From contig NZ_JAKLTO010000001.1 in NCBI RefSeq assembly GCF_022012335.1, positions 310,001-374,000 on the forward strand: a stretch of DNA of 64,000 bases. The letters are read 5' to 3'. Every line of letters starts with the position of its first letter. The stretch's first letter is position 1. The notes below the pieces were generated by a model, which was not told where the DNA came from, ran no database searches, and was given only the letters and a program-made list of their open reading frames with translations. Of this stretch, positions 44,739 through 54,458 are shown in pieces. Source of the DNA: Flavobacterium sp. SM15. Its GTDB lineage: Bacteria; Bacteroidota; Bacteroidia; Flavobacteriales; Flavobacteriaceae. Both the position numbers and the translations under genes were made by a program.

Positions 44739-46277
44739 TTACATTTTCATCAGCCAGTTTCTCATGGAAACTTCGTTATTAATGATTCCTCTTAATTCTG
44801 AAATAGCCACGCGATCCTGTTGCATCGAATCTCTGTGACGGATTGTTACGGTTTTATCCTCCAAAGTTTGGTGATCCACCGTGATACAGAATGGTGTTCC
44901 TAGAGCGTCCTGTCTTCTGTAACGACGACCTACCGCATCCTTCTCATCATAAGCTACGTTGAAATCCCATTTCAAATCTTCGATAATCTCTCTTGCAACT
45001 TCTGGTAAACCGTCTTTTTTCACTAACGGAAGAACCGCCGCTTTAGTTGGCGCTAAGACCGAAGGTAAACGCAGAACAGTTCTTGTCGAACCGTCTTCCA
45101 AGGTTTCTTCTTGTAAAGCTTTAGAGAACACCGCTAAGAACATACGATCCAAACCTACCGAAGTTTCCACTACATAAGGTACATAGTTTTGGTTTAATTC
45201 GGTATCGAAATATTGCAGTTTTTTTCCGGAATATTCTTCGTGGGCTTTCAAATCGAAATCGGTACGGGAGTGAATTCCTTCCAATTCTTTAAATCCAAAC
45301 GGGAAGTTGAATTCGATATCCGCTGCGGCATTCGCATAATGCGCTAATTTCTCATGGTCGTGGAAACGGTAATTCTCACGTCCCAAACCTAAAGACAAAT
45401 GCCATTTTAAACGCGTATCCTTCCAGTACTCGTAGTATTTCATTTCCTCACCCGGACGCACGAAAAACTGCATTTCCATCTGTTCAAACTCACGCATACG
45501 GAAAATAAACTGACGCGCTACAATCTCGTTACGGAACGCTTTTCCGGTTTGTGCAATACCAAAAGGCACTTTCATACGGCCCGTTTTTTGCACATTTAAA
45601 AAGTTTACAAAAATTCCCTGAGCTGTTTCCGGACGCAGGTACAAATCCATGGCGGTATCGGCAGAAGCTCCCAGTTTGGTTCCGAACATTAAGTTGAACT
45701 GACGTACTTCGGTCCAGTTTTTAGATCCGGTTTCCGGATCAGCGATTTCCAATTCATCGATTAAGGCTTTTACGTCTGCCAGATCGTTTTCCAAACCTTT
45801 CGCCAAACGATGTAGAATCTCATCCTTTTTAGAAAGATATTCCACAACTCTTGGGTTAGTTGAAACGAATTGCGCCTCATCAAAAGCATCGCCAAAACGC
45901 GCCTTTGCTTTTTCAATTTCTTTTTGTGCTTTCTGGTTTAATTTCTCGGCATAATCCTCGATTAACACATCGGCACGGTATCTTTTTTTAGAATCTTTGT
46001 TGTCGATAAGCGGATCGTTAAAGGCATCCACGTGACCCGAAGCTTTCCAGGTTGTTGGGTGCATAAAAATGGACGCATCAATCCCCACGATGTTCTCGTG
46101 CATCTGCACCATCGACTTCCACCAGTATTCTCTAATGTTTTTCTTTAATTCCACTCCGTTTTGAGCATAATCGTACACTGCGCTCAAACCATCGTAAATT
46201 TCGCTGGACGGAAAAATAAATCCGTATTCTTTTGCATGCGAAACTACATTTTTAAATAAGTCTTCTTGTTTTGCCAT
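44739..46277 (-). CDS. glyS: Glycyl-tRNA synthetase, homodimeric class II type
   Basis: 512 residues. The single-chain alpha2 type found in Bacteroidota, Archaea and eukaryotes, not the alpha2beta2 bacterial type. Landmarks: FKNVVSHAKEYGFIFPSSEI (N-terminus), GLSAVYDYAQNGVELKKNIR, motif 2 FRNEIVARQFIFRMREFEQME, the specificity-bearing ETSVGLDRMFLA of motif 3 and a C-terminal anticodon-binding domain (from about 400; APTKAAVLPLVKKDG). A -7 box candidate TATTTTTG is at 46292-46285 on the minus strand. Confidence 0.96.
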   Translation of the reverse strand: MAKQEDLFKNVVSHAKEYGFIFPSSEIYDGLSAVYDYAQNGVELKKNIREYWWKSMVQMHENIVGIDASIFMHPTTWKASGHVDAFNDPLIDNKDSKKRYRADVLIEDYAEKLNQKAQKEIEKAKARFGDAFDEAQFVSTNPRVVEYLSKKDEILHRLAKGLENDLADVKALIDELEIADPETGSKNWTEVRQFNLMFGTKLGASADTAMDLYLRPETAQGIFVNFLNVQKTGRMKVPFGIAQTGKAFRNEIVARQFIFRMREFEQMEMQFFVRPGEEMKYYEYWKDTRLKWHLSLGLGRENYRFHDHEKLAHYANAAADIEFNFPFGFKELEGIHSRTDFDLKAHEEYSGKKLQYFDTELNQNYVPYVVETSVGLDRMFLAVFSKALQEETLEDGSTRTVLRLPSVLAPTKAAVLPLVKKDGLPEVAREIIEDLKWDFNVAYDEKDAVGRRYRRQDALGTPFCITVDHQTLEDKTVTIRHRDSMQQDRVAISELRGIINNEVSMRNWLMKM

Positions 46278-46343
46278 AATGACGCAAAAATATAAAAATA
46301 GGACGGGAAATAATAGCCTGAAAACTATCTTTTTGGAAGAATT

Positions 46344-47009
46344 TTAATTCACTCTGAAATTTGTTGAACCAATTAGATTCCCTTCACAAATAAGGTTAAT
46401 TTTGTATTCCCCTATACTTAAATGCTCTTTCAGATCGATAAAAAGGCACGCATCGGGATTGGAACTGTCTTTAAAAAACTCTTTAGACAAAAACTTAGAG
46501 GCAAATCGAATTTTTTCCGTTCCATTTCCCTGAAGATTAACCAGCTGAACCAATATTTTCTTGGCTCCCGATTGCAAGGCATTGTCTTTTTCCAGAGTAA
46601 AACGAATGCGCATTTGATTGATCTTATCAGCGCTGGAGGTTTCCAAAATATCGTTTGATTTTACCCGAACCCCACGAACACTTACGTTGGAAGCTTTTAA
46701 AAAAGTTAAACCCTTAGTTTTAGACGGCTTATTCGAAGTGCCGGAATCAAATTTTGCATCGTTTATTAACTCGGTATTCCTTTTTGCTCCAGAGTTAGTT
46801 TGTATGGATATATTTTGATAAAGCGAATCGTACCGCTTTAAAAATTCATTCAATTGATTTTTATACAAGGTATTCTCCATGAGCAGCCTCTTTTGAAGCA
46901 ACTGGTTCTTTTGAAAAGTTTCGTACCACTGAAGGCAAACCACAAATAAGCCAACGCTTAAAACGCATATAATGGCTAAGTTGAAGGTTATGGTTTTATT
47001 TCGTGGCAT
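46344..47009 (-). CDS. Membrane-anchored coiled-coil protein of unknown function
   Basis: 221 residues, not recognised. One membrane helix (about 8-28, TFNLAIICVLSVGLFVVCLQ) is followed by a coiled-coil-like stretch (about 32-68, QKNQLLQKRLLMENTLYKNQ), a low-complexity linker, and a C-terminal beta-rich domain (about 100-221: VSVRGVRVKSNDI, MRIRFTLEKDN, GEYKINLICEGNLIGSTNFR). The last domain resembles a small immunoglobulin-like sandwich. It lies upstream of glyS on the same strand, separated by 66 nt, and is divergent from comF. Confidence 0.75.
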   Translation of the reverse strand: MPRNKTITFNLAIICVLSVGLFVVCLQWYETFQKNQLLQKRLLMENTLYKNQLNEFLKRYDSLYQNISIQTNSGAKRNTELINDAKFDSGTSNKPSKTKGLTFLKASNVSVRGVRVKSNDILETSSADKINQMRIRFTLEKDNALQSGAKKILVQLVNLQGNGTEKIRFASKFLSKEFFKDSSNPDACLFIDLKEHLSIGEYKINLICEGNLIGSTNFRVN

Positions 47010-47068
47010 TTGAATAAAGAATTGTATTACAATTTAGTTTTTATAAAATTTGTAGAAAAATTTAATCG

Positions 47069-47755
47069 ATGAACACACTAAAAAATTTGATGAACGTTTT
47101 TTTTCCCAGATCCTGCAAAGGCTGTTTGACGCTTTTGCTTCTTAATGAAAAAACAATCTGTTCAAATTGCCGCCACGAATTACCGTTAACCAATCATTAC
47201 AGAAATCCTGAAAATGAAACCTTCAAACGCTTCTACGGAAGACTGCCGTTACAACACGCTTCTTCCATCGTATATTTTCATAAAAAAGGCATTGCTCAAC
47301 AGCTTATTCATCAGTTAAAATACAAAGGTGCACAGGAAGTGGGAACTTTTTTCGGAACCTATTATTCCGAATTCCTCTTGGAAGTTCCTTCCTTAAACGA
47401 TGTAAGCGAAATCATTCCCGTTCCATTACATCCGAAGAAAACAAGAGAACGAGGCTACAATCAGGTCACGGAATTTGGAAAAACATTAGCATCCGGACTT
47501 AACATCCCTTATAACGACACCCTTTTGCACCGCAACTTTTATTCCAACACCCAAACCAAGAAAAACATACTCGGCCGCACCGAATTAACTTCCGAACTCT
47601 TTGGAATTAAGTATTCTGAAAAAGATTACGGGAAACATTTTTTACTTATTGACGATGTGATAACCACGGGATCTACCCTTGAAGCTTGCGCAAAAACACT
47701 CTTGAAGATCCCAAAGGTTAAAATCAGTATAGTTACCATTGCCTATGCTCAATGA
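47069..47755 (+). CDS. comF: ComF family phosphoribosyltransferase-like protein
   Basis: 228 residues. An N-terminal zinc knuckle has paired cysteines C16, C19, C31 and C34 (SCKGCL ... CSNCRHELP). A type I phosphoribosyltransferase domain follows, with IIPVPLHPKKTRERGYNQ and the PRPP loop DDVITTGST at 195-203. ComF/GntX proteins assist DNA uptake or amyloid-linked functions, and bind PRPP; the exact activity is not settled. No other competence gene is near. It is followed by the Ig-like lipoprotein gene in the same direction. Confidence 0.92.
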   Translation: MNTLKNLMNVFFPRSCKGCLTLLLLNEKTICSNCRHELPLTNHYRNPENETFKRFYGRLPLQHASSIVYFHKKGIAQQLIHQLKYKGAQEVGTFFGTYYSEFLLEVPSLNDVSEIIPVPLHPKKTRERGYNQVTEFGKTLASGLNIPYNDTLLHRNFYSNTQTKKNILGRTELTSELFGIKYSEKDYGKHFLLIDDVITTGSTLEACAKTLLKIPKVKISIVTIAYAQ

Positions 47756-47813
47756 TAATTTTGAGAAAACATTTCGTTTCCAGTAAATATAATTGTTATT
47801 TTGTGCTGTTAAA

Positions 47814-49424
47814 ATGAATTTCAAAATGCTGAAGTCTAAGTTTCCTTTTTATTTAATCCTGCTTGCTGTTCTGTTCAGTTGTGCAAAAAGAGGTCATATC
47901 ACGGGAGGTGAAAAAGACACCACGCCACCTGTGATTACAAGCAGTTCTCCAAAAAATTTCAGTACAGGTTTTACGGGCAACTTCATCAAAATTAATTTTA
48001 ACGAATACATTAAGGTGAAAGACATCAACAAACAGCTGATCATTTCCCCGCCGATGAAAAATGCTCCTGAGATTGTTCCTATGGGAAGCGCGAGTAAATT
48101 CATCACTATTAAACTTAAAGATACGCTTGAACCCAACACCACCTACAGTTTCAATTTCGGGCAAAGTATTTCTGATAATAACGAAGGTAATCCGTATTCA
48201 CAGTTTAAATATGTTTTTTCTACCGGAACCAGCATCGATTCTTTAAAACTGGGCGGAACCATCAAAGATGCAAAATCTAAAAAAACCGATAATTTTGTTT
48301 CGGTGATGCTCTATGAGGCAAGTAAATTCAATGATTCTACGGTTTACAAAAAACAACCGCATTATGTAACCAACACCTTAGACAGTCTAAAAACGTTCAC
48401 TTTGGAGAATCTGAAAGCCGGAAGTTATTATCTAGTCGCTTTGAAAGACGAAAACAAAAATTACCGCTTTGACCCCAAAACGGATAAGATTGCTTTTTTC
48501 AAAAATCCGATAAACGTTCCAAACGATACCTCATACAACCTAGGACTTTTCAAAGAACAACTACCATTTAAAGCCGAAAAACCAAAACAGGTCAGTGCCA
48601 ACCAATTACTTATGGGGCATGAAGGAAAGCCTAAAAACATCGTGGTTTCCATAAAAGATAAAGGAGTTGACCTTCCGGTAGTGGTTACTAAATTCGAAAA
48701 GAAAGATTCCCTACAGCTTTGGGTTCCAAAAATCAAAACCGATTCTTTGCAAATCAGCATAAGCAGTAATCAATACTCTAAATCTTTTTCTGTAAAGACA
48801 AAAGAGATGAAAGTTATCGACACACTTTCCTTCAAAACCAAACAAACCGGACTACTGGATTTCAGGGATTCATTTACGGTATTGCCTTCCACCCCTTTGG
48901 TGAAAATTGACAATTCTAAAATCCGAATCATTAAGAAGGATTCTACAGAAGTAGCTTTTACATCTAAATACAAAGAATGGGAAAATGAGCTGGTGTTCGA
49001 TTTCAAAAAAGAAGAAGACCAGAAGTACAGTATTACTTTGTTGCCAGGTGCTTTAAAGGATTTCTACGAAAAACAAAACGACACCTTAAGCTACACAGTA
49101 AGTACCCGAAAATTAACCGATTACGGAAATTTAAAAATTGTTCTTGAAAATGTGAACCGTTTCCCTATCCTTGTGGAATTGCTGGATAAAGACGAAAATG
49201 TGATCATTTCACAATATTCCGAAAAAGAAACCGAATTCAATTTTGAAACTGTCGAACCTCAAAAATACATCCTGCGCGTTATCTACGACGATAACAAAGA
49301 CGGAGAATGGACAACCGGAAGTTATCTTGAAAAGCGTTTGCCGGAGGAAGTAATTTACCACCCAAAAGAAATCGATTTACGAGCCAACTGGGATTGGGAA
49401 GAACGTTTTATTCTGTCAAAGTAA
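47814..49424 (+). CDS. Lipoprotein with N-terminal Ig-like (Big_5) domain
   Basis: 536 residues from ATG 47814 (an ATG at 47826 is equally possible; an in-frame TTG at 47793 is less likely). Lipobox LFSCAKRG, then GGEKDTTPPVITSSSPKNFS leading into a bacterial Ig-like domain (about 35-135, with PNTTYSFNFGQSISDNNEGN). The middle and C-terminal parts are beta-rich repeats, ending NWDWEERFILSK. Proteins of this layout (SCAKRG...GG.KD..PP) are widespread in Bacteroidota outer membranes with unknown function. Its 3' end overlaps the convergent amidase gene by 17 nt. Confidence 0.87.
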   Translation: MNFKMLKSKFPFYLILLAVLFSCAKRGHITGGEKDTTPPVITSSSPKNFSTGFTGNFIKINFNEYIKVKDINKQLIISPPMKNAPEIVPMGSASKFITIKLKDTLEPNTTYSFNFGQSISDNNEGNPYSQFKYVFSTGTSIDSLKLGGTIKDAKSKKTDNFVSVMLYEASKFNDSTVYKKQPHYVTNTLDSLKTFTLENLKAGSYYLVALKDENKNYRFDPKTDKIAFFKNPINVPNDTSYNLGLFKEQLPFKAEKPKQVSANQLLMGHEGKPKNIVVSIKDKGVDLPVVVTKFEKKDSLQLWVPKIKTDSLQISISSNQYSKSFSVKTKEMKVIDTLSFKTKQTGLLDFRDSFTVLPSTPLVKIDNSKIRIIKKDSTEVAFTSKYKEWENELVFDFKKEEDQKYSITLLPGALKDFYEKQNDTLSYTVSTRKLTDYGNLKIVLENVNRFPILVELLDKDENVIISQYSEKETEFNFETVEPQKYILRVIYDDNKDGEWTTGSYLEKRLPEEVIYHPKEIDLRANWDWEERFILSK

Positions 49425-50175
49425 AAGCGTCCCGATCGCGCAAAAAACCGAATTTATTACGGTTAGCCAGCATAAGTTCTTTATCCAAACGAACGGAAAA
49501 GACCATTTCTTTTTCGGAAGGTTCTGCTAAATAATTGCCCAGATAATCCAAAACTTGAGAATGTCCCGGATAATTGTTATCGTTCTCATCATCTCCAATT
49601 CGGTTGACCCCGATGACATAACTCATGTTTTCAATTGCGCGGGCTTTAAGCAGTGTGTCCCAAGCGTTAATTCTCGGCTGGGGCCAGTTAGCAACATAAA
49701 TCAACAAATCGTAATCGTCGTTGAAACGGGAAAAAACCGGGAAACGCAAATCGTAACAAATAAAAGCAGCGATTCTCCAACCTAAATAATTGATGATTTT
49801 CTTCTCACTTCCTTTGGTGTACACTTTATGCTCGCCGGCTAAGGAAAACAAATGGCGTTTGTCGTAATATTCGACCTCCCCTGTTGGAAACACAAACAAC
49901 AATCTGTTATAATATTCATCTTTTTCTCGTATGACCATGCTCCCCATGATCGCCAAATTACGGTTTTGAGCCGTTTCTTTCATCCAAGTAACCGTTGCAC
50001 CGTCCATGTCTTCGGCCACTTCATGCGGATTCATGGTAAACCCTGAGGTAAACATTTCCGGAAGTACTACCAACAGCGTTTCTTCAGGGATGTTTTGAAT
50101 TTTAGCAGCAAAATAATTACGGTTTACTTCGGGATTTTCCCAAAAGAGCGGGGCCTGGATAATCGAGATTTGCAT
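49408..50175 (-). CDS. Nitrilase-superfamily amidase, probable omega-amidase
   Basis: 255 residues. Carbon-nitrogen hydrolase with catalytic E40 (LPEMFTSGF), K106 (YDKRHLFSLAG) and C140 (AFICYDLRFPVFS). The EMF...GFTMN and LRFPVFSR wording matches the YafV/Nit2-like omega-amidases that hydrolyse alpha-ketoglutaramate or alpha-ketosuccinamate; this assignment is by motif only. Cytoplasmic, no signal. The tail overlaps the convergent lipoprotein gene and no terminator separates them. Confidence 0.9.
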   Translation of the reverse strand: MQISIIQAPLFWENPEVNRNYFAAKIQNIPEETLLVVLPEMFTSGFTMNPHEVAEDMDGATVTWMKETAQNRNLAIMGSMVIREKDEYYNRLLFVFPTGEVEYYDKRHLFSLAGEHKVYTKGSEKKIINYLGWRIAAFICYDLRFPVFSRFNDDYDLLIYVANWPQPRINAWDTLLKARAIENMSYVIGVNRIGDDENDNNYPGHSQVLDYLGNYLAEPSEKEMVFSVRLDKELMLANRNKFGFLRDRDAFTLTE

Positions 50176-50316
50176 AAAAATAAAATTTTACAATCAACCC
50201 TTAAAGATACTATAATACAAGATGAAATTCTAAAGAAAATGTTAAATACATTAATCACCAATAATTAATTCATCTATTTGATTACCAGATAGTTATTATT
50301 TTGTTTAACTTTACTT

Positions 50317-50324
50317 TAATTTTG
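50317..50324 (+). promoter_or_regulatory. -7 box (TAATTTTG) of the fasciclin gene
   Basis: Perfect TAnnTTTG 24 nt before the start codon at 50349. The nearest TTG is too close (13 nt). Confidence 0.4.
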
Positions 50325-50348
50325 TTAAACAATTTAAATTATATTTTT

Positions 50349-50969
50349 ATGAAAACTTTAAACTATATTCAAACGAAGTTAAGTATGCTTGTAATAGTAA
50401 TGACCACTTCCTTTATGCTGTGTTCTTGTGAGAACGAAACTCAAGAAAGCACATTAGATCAAGGCGCTAAAATGAATCTTCATGAGACCCTAATTAGCAT
50501 GAGAAATGGGGCACCAGCTCCTGGGATGAATTCAATTGGGGAAATTGCAATTTCCTCAGGATTTAATGAACTTGTAAGTGCATTAGTTTATGTGGATACT
50601 GAATTGAATGCCGGTTTGGTTAACTTATTTGTCAACGGAAAAGACCAATATACTGTTTTTGCACCAACAGATGAAGCTTTCATGAATTTATACACCGCAT
50701 TGGGAGTTACCTCTATTGAGGAGCTACCGGCGGAACTGGTAAGAGACGTATTGCTGTATCATGTTACTCAAGGCAGAAGAGCAGCAAATTCTGTAGTTCC
50801 CCAAAATAGTCCCAGAGAAATCGAAACACTTCTAGGGGTGAGCTTTTATGTGAATCCAAATGCTTCCATAACAGCAATTGGGAATACGGCAAACATAAGT
50901 GCAGCGAACATTTCAGCTTCAAACGGTATCATTCATGTAGTTGATGCGGTACTTTTACCTATTGAGTGA
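50349..50969 (+). CDS. Fasciclin-domain lipoprotein
   Basis: 206 residues from ATG 50349; the longer in-frame start at 50301 lies upstream of the promoter box. A lipoprotein signal ends at FMLCSCENET. One fasciclin (FAS1) domain covers about 70-205, with the two conserved boxes YTVFAPTDEAFMNLY and NGIIHVVDAVLLPIE. FAS1 domains mediate adhesion. It is monocistronic between AT-rich DNA and the sdhB-side terminator. Confidence 0.93.
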   Translation: MKTLNYIQTKLSMLVIVMTTSFMLCSCENETQESTLDQGAKMNLHETLISMRNGAPAPGMNSIGEIAISSGFNELVSALVYVDTELNAGLVNLFVNGKDQYTVFAPTDEAFMNLYTALGVTSIEELPAELVRDVLLYHVTQGRRAANSVVPQNSPREIETLLGVSFYVNPNASITAIGNTANISAANISASNGIIHVVDAVLLPIE

Positions 50970-50986
50970 TTGTGAAAACAAAGGCA

Positions 50987-51021
50987 TAAAAAAACGCATC
51001 CAACAGTTGGATGCGTTTTTT
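50987..51021. terminator. Bidirectional terminator between the fasciclin gene and sdhB
   Basis: AAAAAACGCATCCAA / TTGGATGCGTTTTTT with a CAG loop. Confidence 0.93.
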
Positions 51022-51039
51022 ATAAATTCGATTAAAAGC

Positions 51040-51801
51040 TTATTTCAAACTTGCTTTTAAGTATTCTCTGTTCATACGAGCGATGTTCTCTAAGGAAATT
51101 CCTTTAGGACATTCGATCTCACAGGCTCCGGTGTTGGTACAGTTTCCGAATCCTTCTTCATCCATCTGACGCACCATGTTCAGTACACGTTCGGTAGCTT
51201 CTACGCGACCTTGTGGCAATAATGCATACTGAGATACTTTAGCTCCAACGAATAACATCGCAGAACCGTTTTTACAGGTAGCCACACAAGCTCCACAACC
51301 GATACAAGCTGCTGCTTCAAAAGCTTTGTCTGCATCTGGTTTTGGTACCGGAGTTGCATTAGCATCGATGGTTCTACCCGAAGTGTTTACCGATACGAAA
51401 CCACCCGCTTGCTGAATTCGGTCGAACGAACTACGATCTACAACCAAGTCTTTGATTACCGGGAAGGCTTTACTTCTCCATGGTTCAACAAAAATGGTAT
51501 CTCCGTCGTTGAACATACGCATGTGCAACTGACAGGTTGTGATTCCTGTATCTGGTCCGTGAGCGCGCCCATTGATGTACAACGAACACATACCGCAGAT
51601 TCCCTCACGACAATCGTGATCGAACGCCACCGGCTCTTTTCTTTCGTTAACTAATTGCTCGTTCAATTGGTCTAACATTTCTAAGAACGAACTGTCGGTA
51701 GAAACGTTGTCCAATTTGTATGTTTCCATACTTCCTTTAGTTTTAGCGTTTTTCTGGCGCCAAATCTTAAGGTTTATATTGATGTTCTTTTTAGAAGCCA
51801 T
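51040..51801 (-). CDS. sdhB: Succinate dehydrogenase / fumarate reductase iron-sulfur subunit
   Basis: 253 residues. Three iron-sulfur centres link the flavin in SdhA to quinone. The [2Fe-2S] cysteines are C64, C69, C72 and C90 ([15 protein letters not shown]). The ferredoxin-like half has C166, C169, C172 and C176 ([11 protein letters not shown]), then [14 protein letters not shown]. Sequence type matches the Bacteroidota SdhCAB (class B, one membrane subunit). It is separated from sdhA by the DUF2846 gene. Confidence 0.96.
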   Translation of the reverse strand: MASKKNININLKIWRQKNAKTKGSMETYKLDNVSTDSSFLEMLDQLNEQLVNERKEPVAFDHDCREGICGMCSLYINGRAHGPDTGITTCQLHMRMFNDGDTIFVEPWRSKAFPVIKDLVVDRSSFDRIQQAGGFVSVNTSGRTIDANATPVPKPDADKAFEAAACIGCGACVATCKNGSAMLFVGAKVSQYALLPQGRVEATERVLNMVRQMDEEGFGNCTNTGACEIECPKGISLENIARMNREYLKASLK

Positions 51802-51846
51802 AATTTTAAATATTTGTTTTACACAAAATCTTACTGAATTATACGT

Positions 51847-52425
51847 TTATTCTGGTTTGTTTGCGTTTTGAAAAAACATAAACGGGTAGAGCTTTTTAAT
51901 CTTATCAGATTCTTTATCTTTCAATTTTTTAAATCTAGCTAATCCATCGGCTATGTTTTGAGCTTTCTCATCACTGTTAACATTTTCAGGATTATAAACA
52001 ACCTCTTTGTGTTTTTTTAATGCACGGTGAAAATTTTTCTTATGTTTAAAATTCTTAGGATCCAAAGGCTCTAAATTAACTGAAGCAATAAAAGCTCCCA
52101 TTCGCCCTTGTACATCTATAACATATACTTTATTGGGTTCAAAATTAGTTTCAACATAATCTCTGTTTTCTGAAGTTGCCCAAAACATATGTTCTCCCGG
52201 GTCACATTCATAAAGAATATAATCTCCGTAAGAAATTTTACCTATAAATTTGTCATTTTCATAAATTCTAAAATTAACCAAAGGCGCAACAGAAAGAGAA
52301 CGTGTAAAATAAACTAATGATTTTCCTTCTGAAGGTTTTTTGATTTCAATTACATCCTGCGCAAATAGAATAGATGTGAAACTAAAGAAAACAAACAAAA
52401 ATGCTACTGTTTTATTAAATTTCAT
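51847..52425 (-). CDS. DUF2846-domain exported protein inserted in the sdh operon
   Basis: 192 residues. Signal peptide (MKFNKTVAFLFVFFSFTSILFAQ), then a DUF2846-like beta-rich region (about 35-120: KSLVYFTRSLSVAP, KISYGDYILYECDPGEHMFW, NKVYVIDVQGRMGAF) and a Lys-rich C-terminus. The domain is found in small periplasmic or lipid-anchored proteins of unknown role. It lies 6 nt after sdhA and 45 nt before sdhB, so it should be co-transcribed with them. It has no obvious part in succinate oxidation. Confidence 0.8.
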   Translation of the reverse strand: MKFNKTVAFLFVFFSFTSILFAQDVIEIKKPSEGKSLVYFTRSLSVAPLVNFRIYENDKFIGKISYGDYILYECDPGEHMFWATSENRDYVETNFEPNKVYVIDVQGRMGAFIASVNLEPLDPKNFKHKKNFHRALKKHKEVVYNPENVNSDEKAQNIADGLARFKKLKDKESDKIKKLYPFMFFQNANKPE

Positions 52426-52431
52426 AAACTA

Positions 52432-54441
52432 TTACTTATAATTTCTAGCTGCGATTTTAATGTACTCGTATACCAACTCTTCTTTGTGAAGTACTTCCTG
52501 GTTGATATCGCTACCTTTATATTCCCAAGCACCTACAAACTTGAAGTTTTCGTCGTCACGAAGCGTTTCTCCTTCAGCATCCTGGTACTCTTCACGGAAG
52601 TGACCTCCGCAAGATTCTTTACGCTGTAAGGCATCCATCGCCATCAATTGTCCTAATTCCATGAAATCGGCCACACGTAGTACTTTTTCCAATTCAGGAT
52701 TCAATTCATCTGCGCTTCCCGGAACATAAACTTCTTTATAGAACTCTGCACGTAAAGCATCGATTTCCGCAACAGCTTCTTTCAAGCCCTGCTCGTTACG
52801 TCCCATACCTACTTTATTCCACATGATGTTTCCTAAAGCTTTGTGGAAATAATCAACCGATTTAGTTCCGTTGTTGTTTAAGAACATATTGATTTGTTCG
52901 TTCACACGGTTTTCTGCCTCAACGAATTCCGGCAAATCTGTAGAAATTTTACCCGTACGGATTTCATCCGCCAAATAATCAGAAACGGTGTAAGGCAATA
53001 CGAAATATCCATCTGCCAAACCTTGCATTAGAGCAGAAGCTCCTAAACGGTTCGCCCCGTGATCCGAAAAGTTCGCCTCTCCCGCCACGAAACATCCTGG
53101 AATGTTAGTCTGTAAATTATAATCTACCCAAACACCACCCATGGTATAGTGTACCGCTGGGTAAATCTTCATTGGGGTTTCGTATGGGTTTTCGTCGGTA
53201 ATTTTTTGGTACATGGTAAATAAGTTACCATATTTCTCCTCTAACCACTGTTTCCCTAAAGCGGTAACTTCCGCATCTGTAGGGTTGTGATTTCCTTTTG
53301 CGTACGCTGCTTGTTTTCCTTTAGAGATAATCTCTGAAGAGAAATCCAAGTAAACTCCTTCGTTCGTATCGTTCGCCTCGATCCCGAAACCGGCATCACA
53401 ACGCTCTTTTGCCGCTCTGGATGCAACGTCACGAGGAACCAAGTTACCAAACGCTGGATATCTTCGCTCTAAATAATAATCTCTGTCTTCTTCCGCAATT
53501 TGCGTCGGTTTTAATTTACCGGCACGGATTGCTTCCGCATCTTCTTTTTTCTTCGGAACCCAGATACGTCCTGAGTTACGTAACGATTCAGACATCAACG
53601 TTAATTTCGACTGGTTCGTTCCGTGTACCGGAATACAAGTCGGGTGAATCTGTACATAACAAGGGTTCGCGAAGAATGCTCCTTGTTTGTGGATTTTCCA
53701 AGCTGCTGTTACGTTCGATCCCATTGCGTTGGTTGAAAGGAAATAAACGTTTCCATAACCCCCAGTTGCAATGATCACCGCGTGTGCCGAATGTCTTTCG
53801 ATTTCTCCTGTAATCAAGTTACGAGCAATGATCCCACGAGCTTTTCCATCCACTTTTACTAGGTCTAACATTTCGTGACGGTTGTACATTTGCACACGTC
53901 CTAAACCGATTTGTCTTGATAAAGCCGAATAGGCTCCTAATAATAATTGTTGACCTGTCTGACCTGCCGCATAAAACGTTCGTTGTACCTGAGTACCTCC
54001 GAACGAACGGTTATCCAACAATCCGCCGTAATCACGAGCGAACGGTACACCTTGCGCCACACACTGGTCGATAATGTTGGCTGAAACTTCCGCTAAACGG
54101 TGAACGTTTGCCTCACGTGCACGGTAGTCTCCTCCTTTAATTGTATCATAGAACAAACGATAAGTACTGTCCCCATCGTTTTGGTAATTTTTTGCTGCAT
54201 TGATCCCTCCCTGTGCCGCAATGGAGTGCGCACGACGTGGAGAATCCTGAAAACAAAATGCCTTAACATTGTATCCCATCTCCCCAAGAGAAGCGGCTGC
54301 CGAAGCACCTGCCAATCCTGTACCTACAACGATAACATCGATTTTAGGACGGTTGTTTGGAGCTACTAATTTTAAGTGATTTTTATGGTTGGTCCATTTT
54401 TCTGCAATTGAACCTTCTGGTATTTTAGAATCTAACTTCAT
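52432..54441 (-). CDS. sdhA: Succinate dehydrogenase / fumarate reductase flavoprotein subunit
   Basis: 669 residues. The FAD-binding motif [12 protein letters not shown] has GxGxxG at 40-45. [14 protein letters not shown] carries the conserved His for covalent FAD, and the substrate-binding and catalytic wording [13 protein letters not shown] and GLYL-type [11 protein letters not shown] follow. It oxidises succinate to fumarate on the cytoplasmic side. It follows sdhC by 17 nt. Confidence 0.97.
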   Translation of the reverse strand: MKLDSKIPEGSIAEKWTNHKNHLKLVAPNNRPKIDVIVVGTGLAGASAAASLGEMGYNVKAFCFQDSPRRAHSIAAQGGINAAKNYQNDGDSTYRLFYDTIKGGDYRAREANVHRLAEVSANIIDQCVAQGVPFARDYGGLLDNRSFGGTQVQRTFYAAGQTGQQLLLGAYSALSRQIGLGRVQMYNRHEMLDLVKVDGKARGIIARNLITGEIERHSAHAVIIATGGYGNVYFLSTNAMGSNVTAAWKIHKQGAFFANPCYVQIHPTCIPVHGTNQSKLTLMSESLRNSGRIWVPKKKEDAEAIRAGKLKPTQIAEEDRDYYLERRYPAFGNLVPRDVASRAAKERCDAGFGIEANDTNEGVYLDFSSEIISKGKQAAYAKGNHNPTDAEVTALGKQWLEEKYGNLFTMYQKITDENPYETPMKIYPAVHYTMGGVWVDYNLQTNIPGCFVAGEANFSDHGANRLGASALMQGLADGYFVLPYTVSDYLADEIRTGKISTDLPEFVEAENRVNEQINMFLNNNGTKSVDYFHKALGNIMWNKVGMGRNEQGLKEAVAEIDALRAEFYKEVYVPGSADELNPELEKVLRVADFMELGQLMAMDALQRKESCGGHFREEYQDAEGETLRDDENFKFVGAWEYKGSDINQEVLHKEELVYEYIKIAARNYK

Positions 54442-54458
54442 AATAATAGTGAGGTTGA

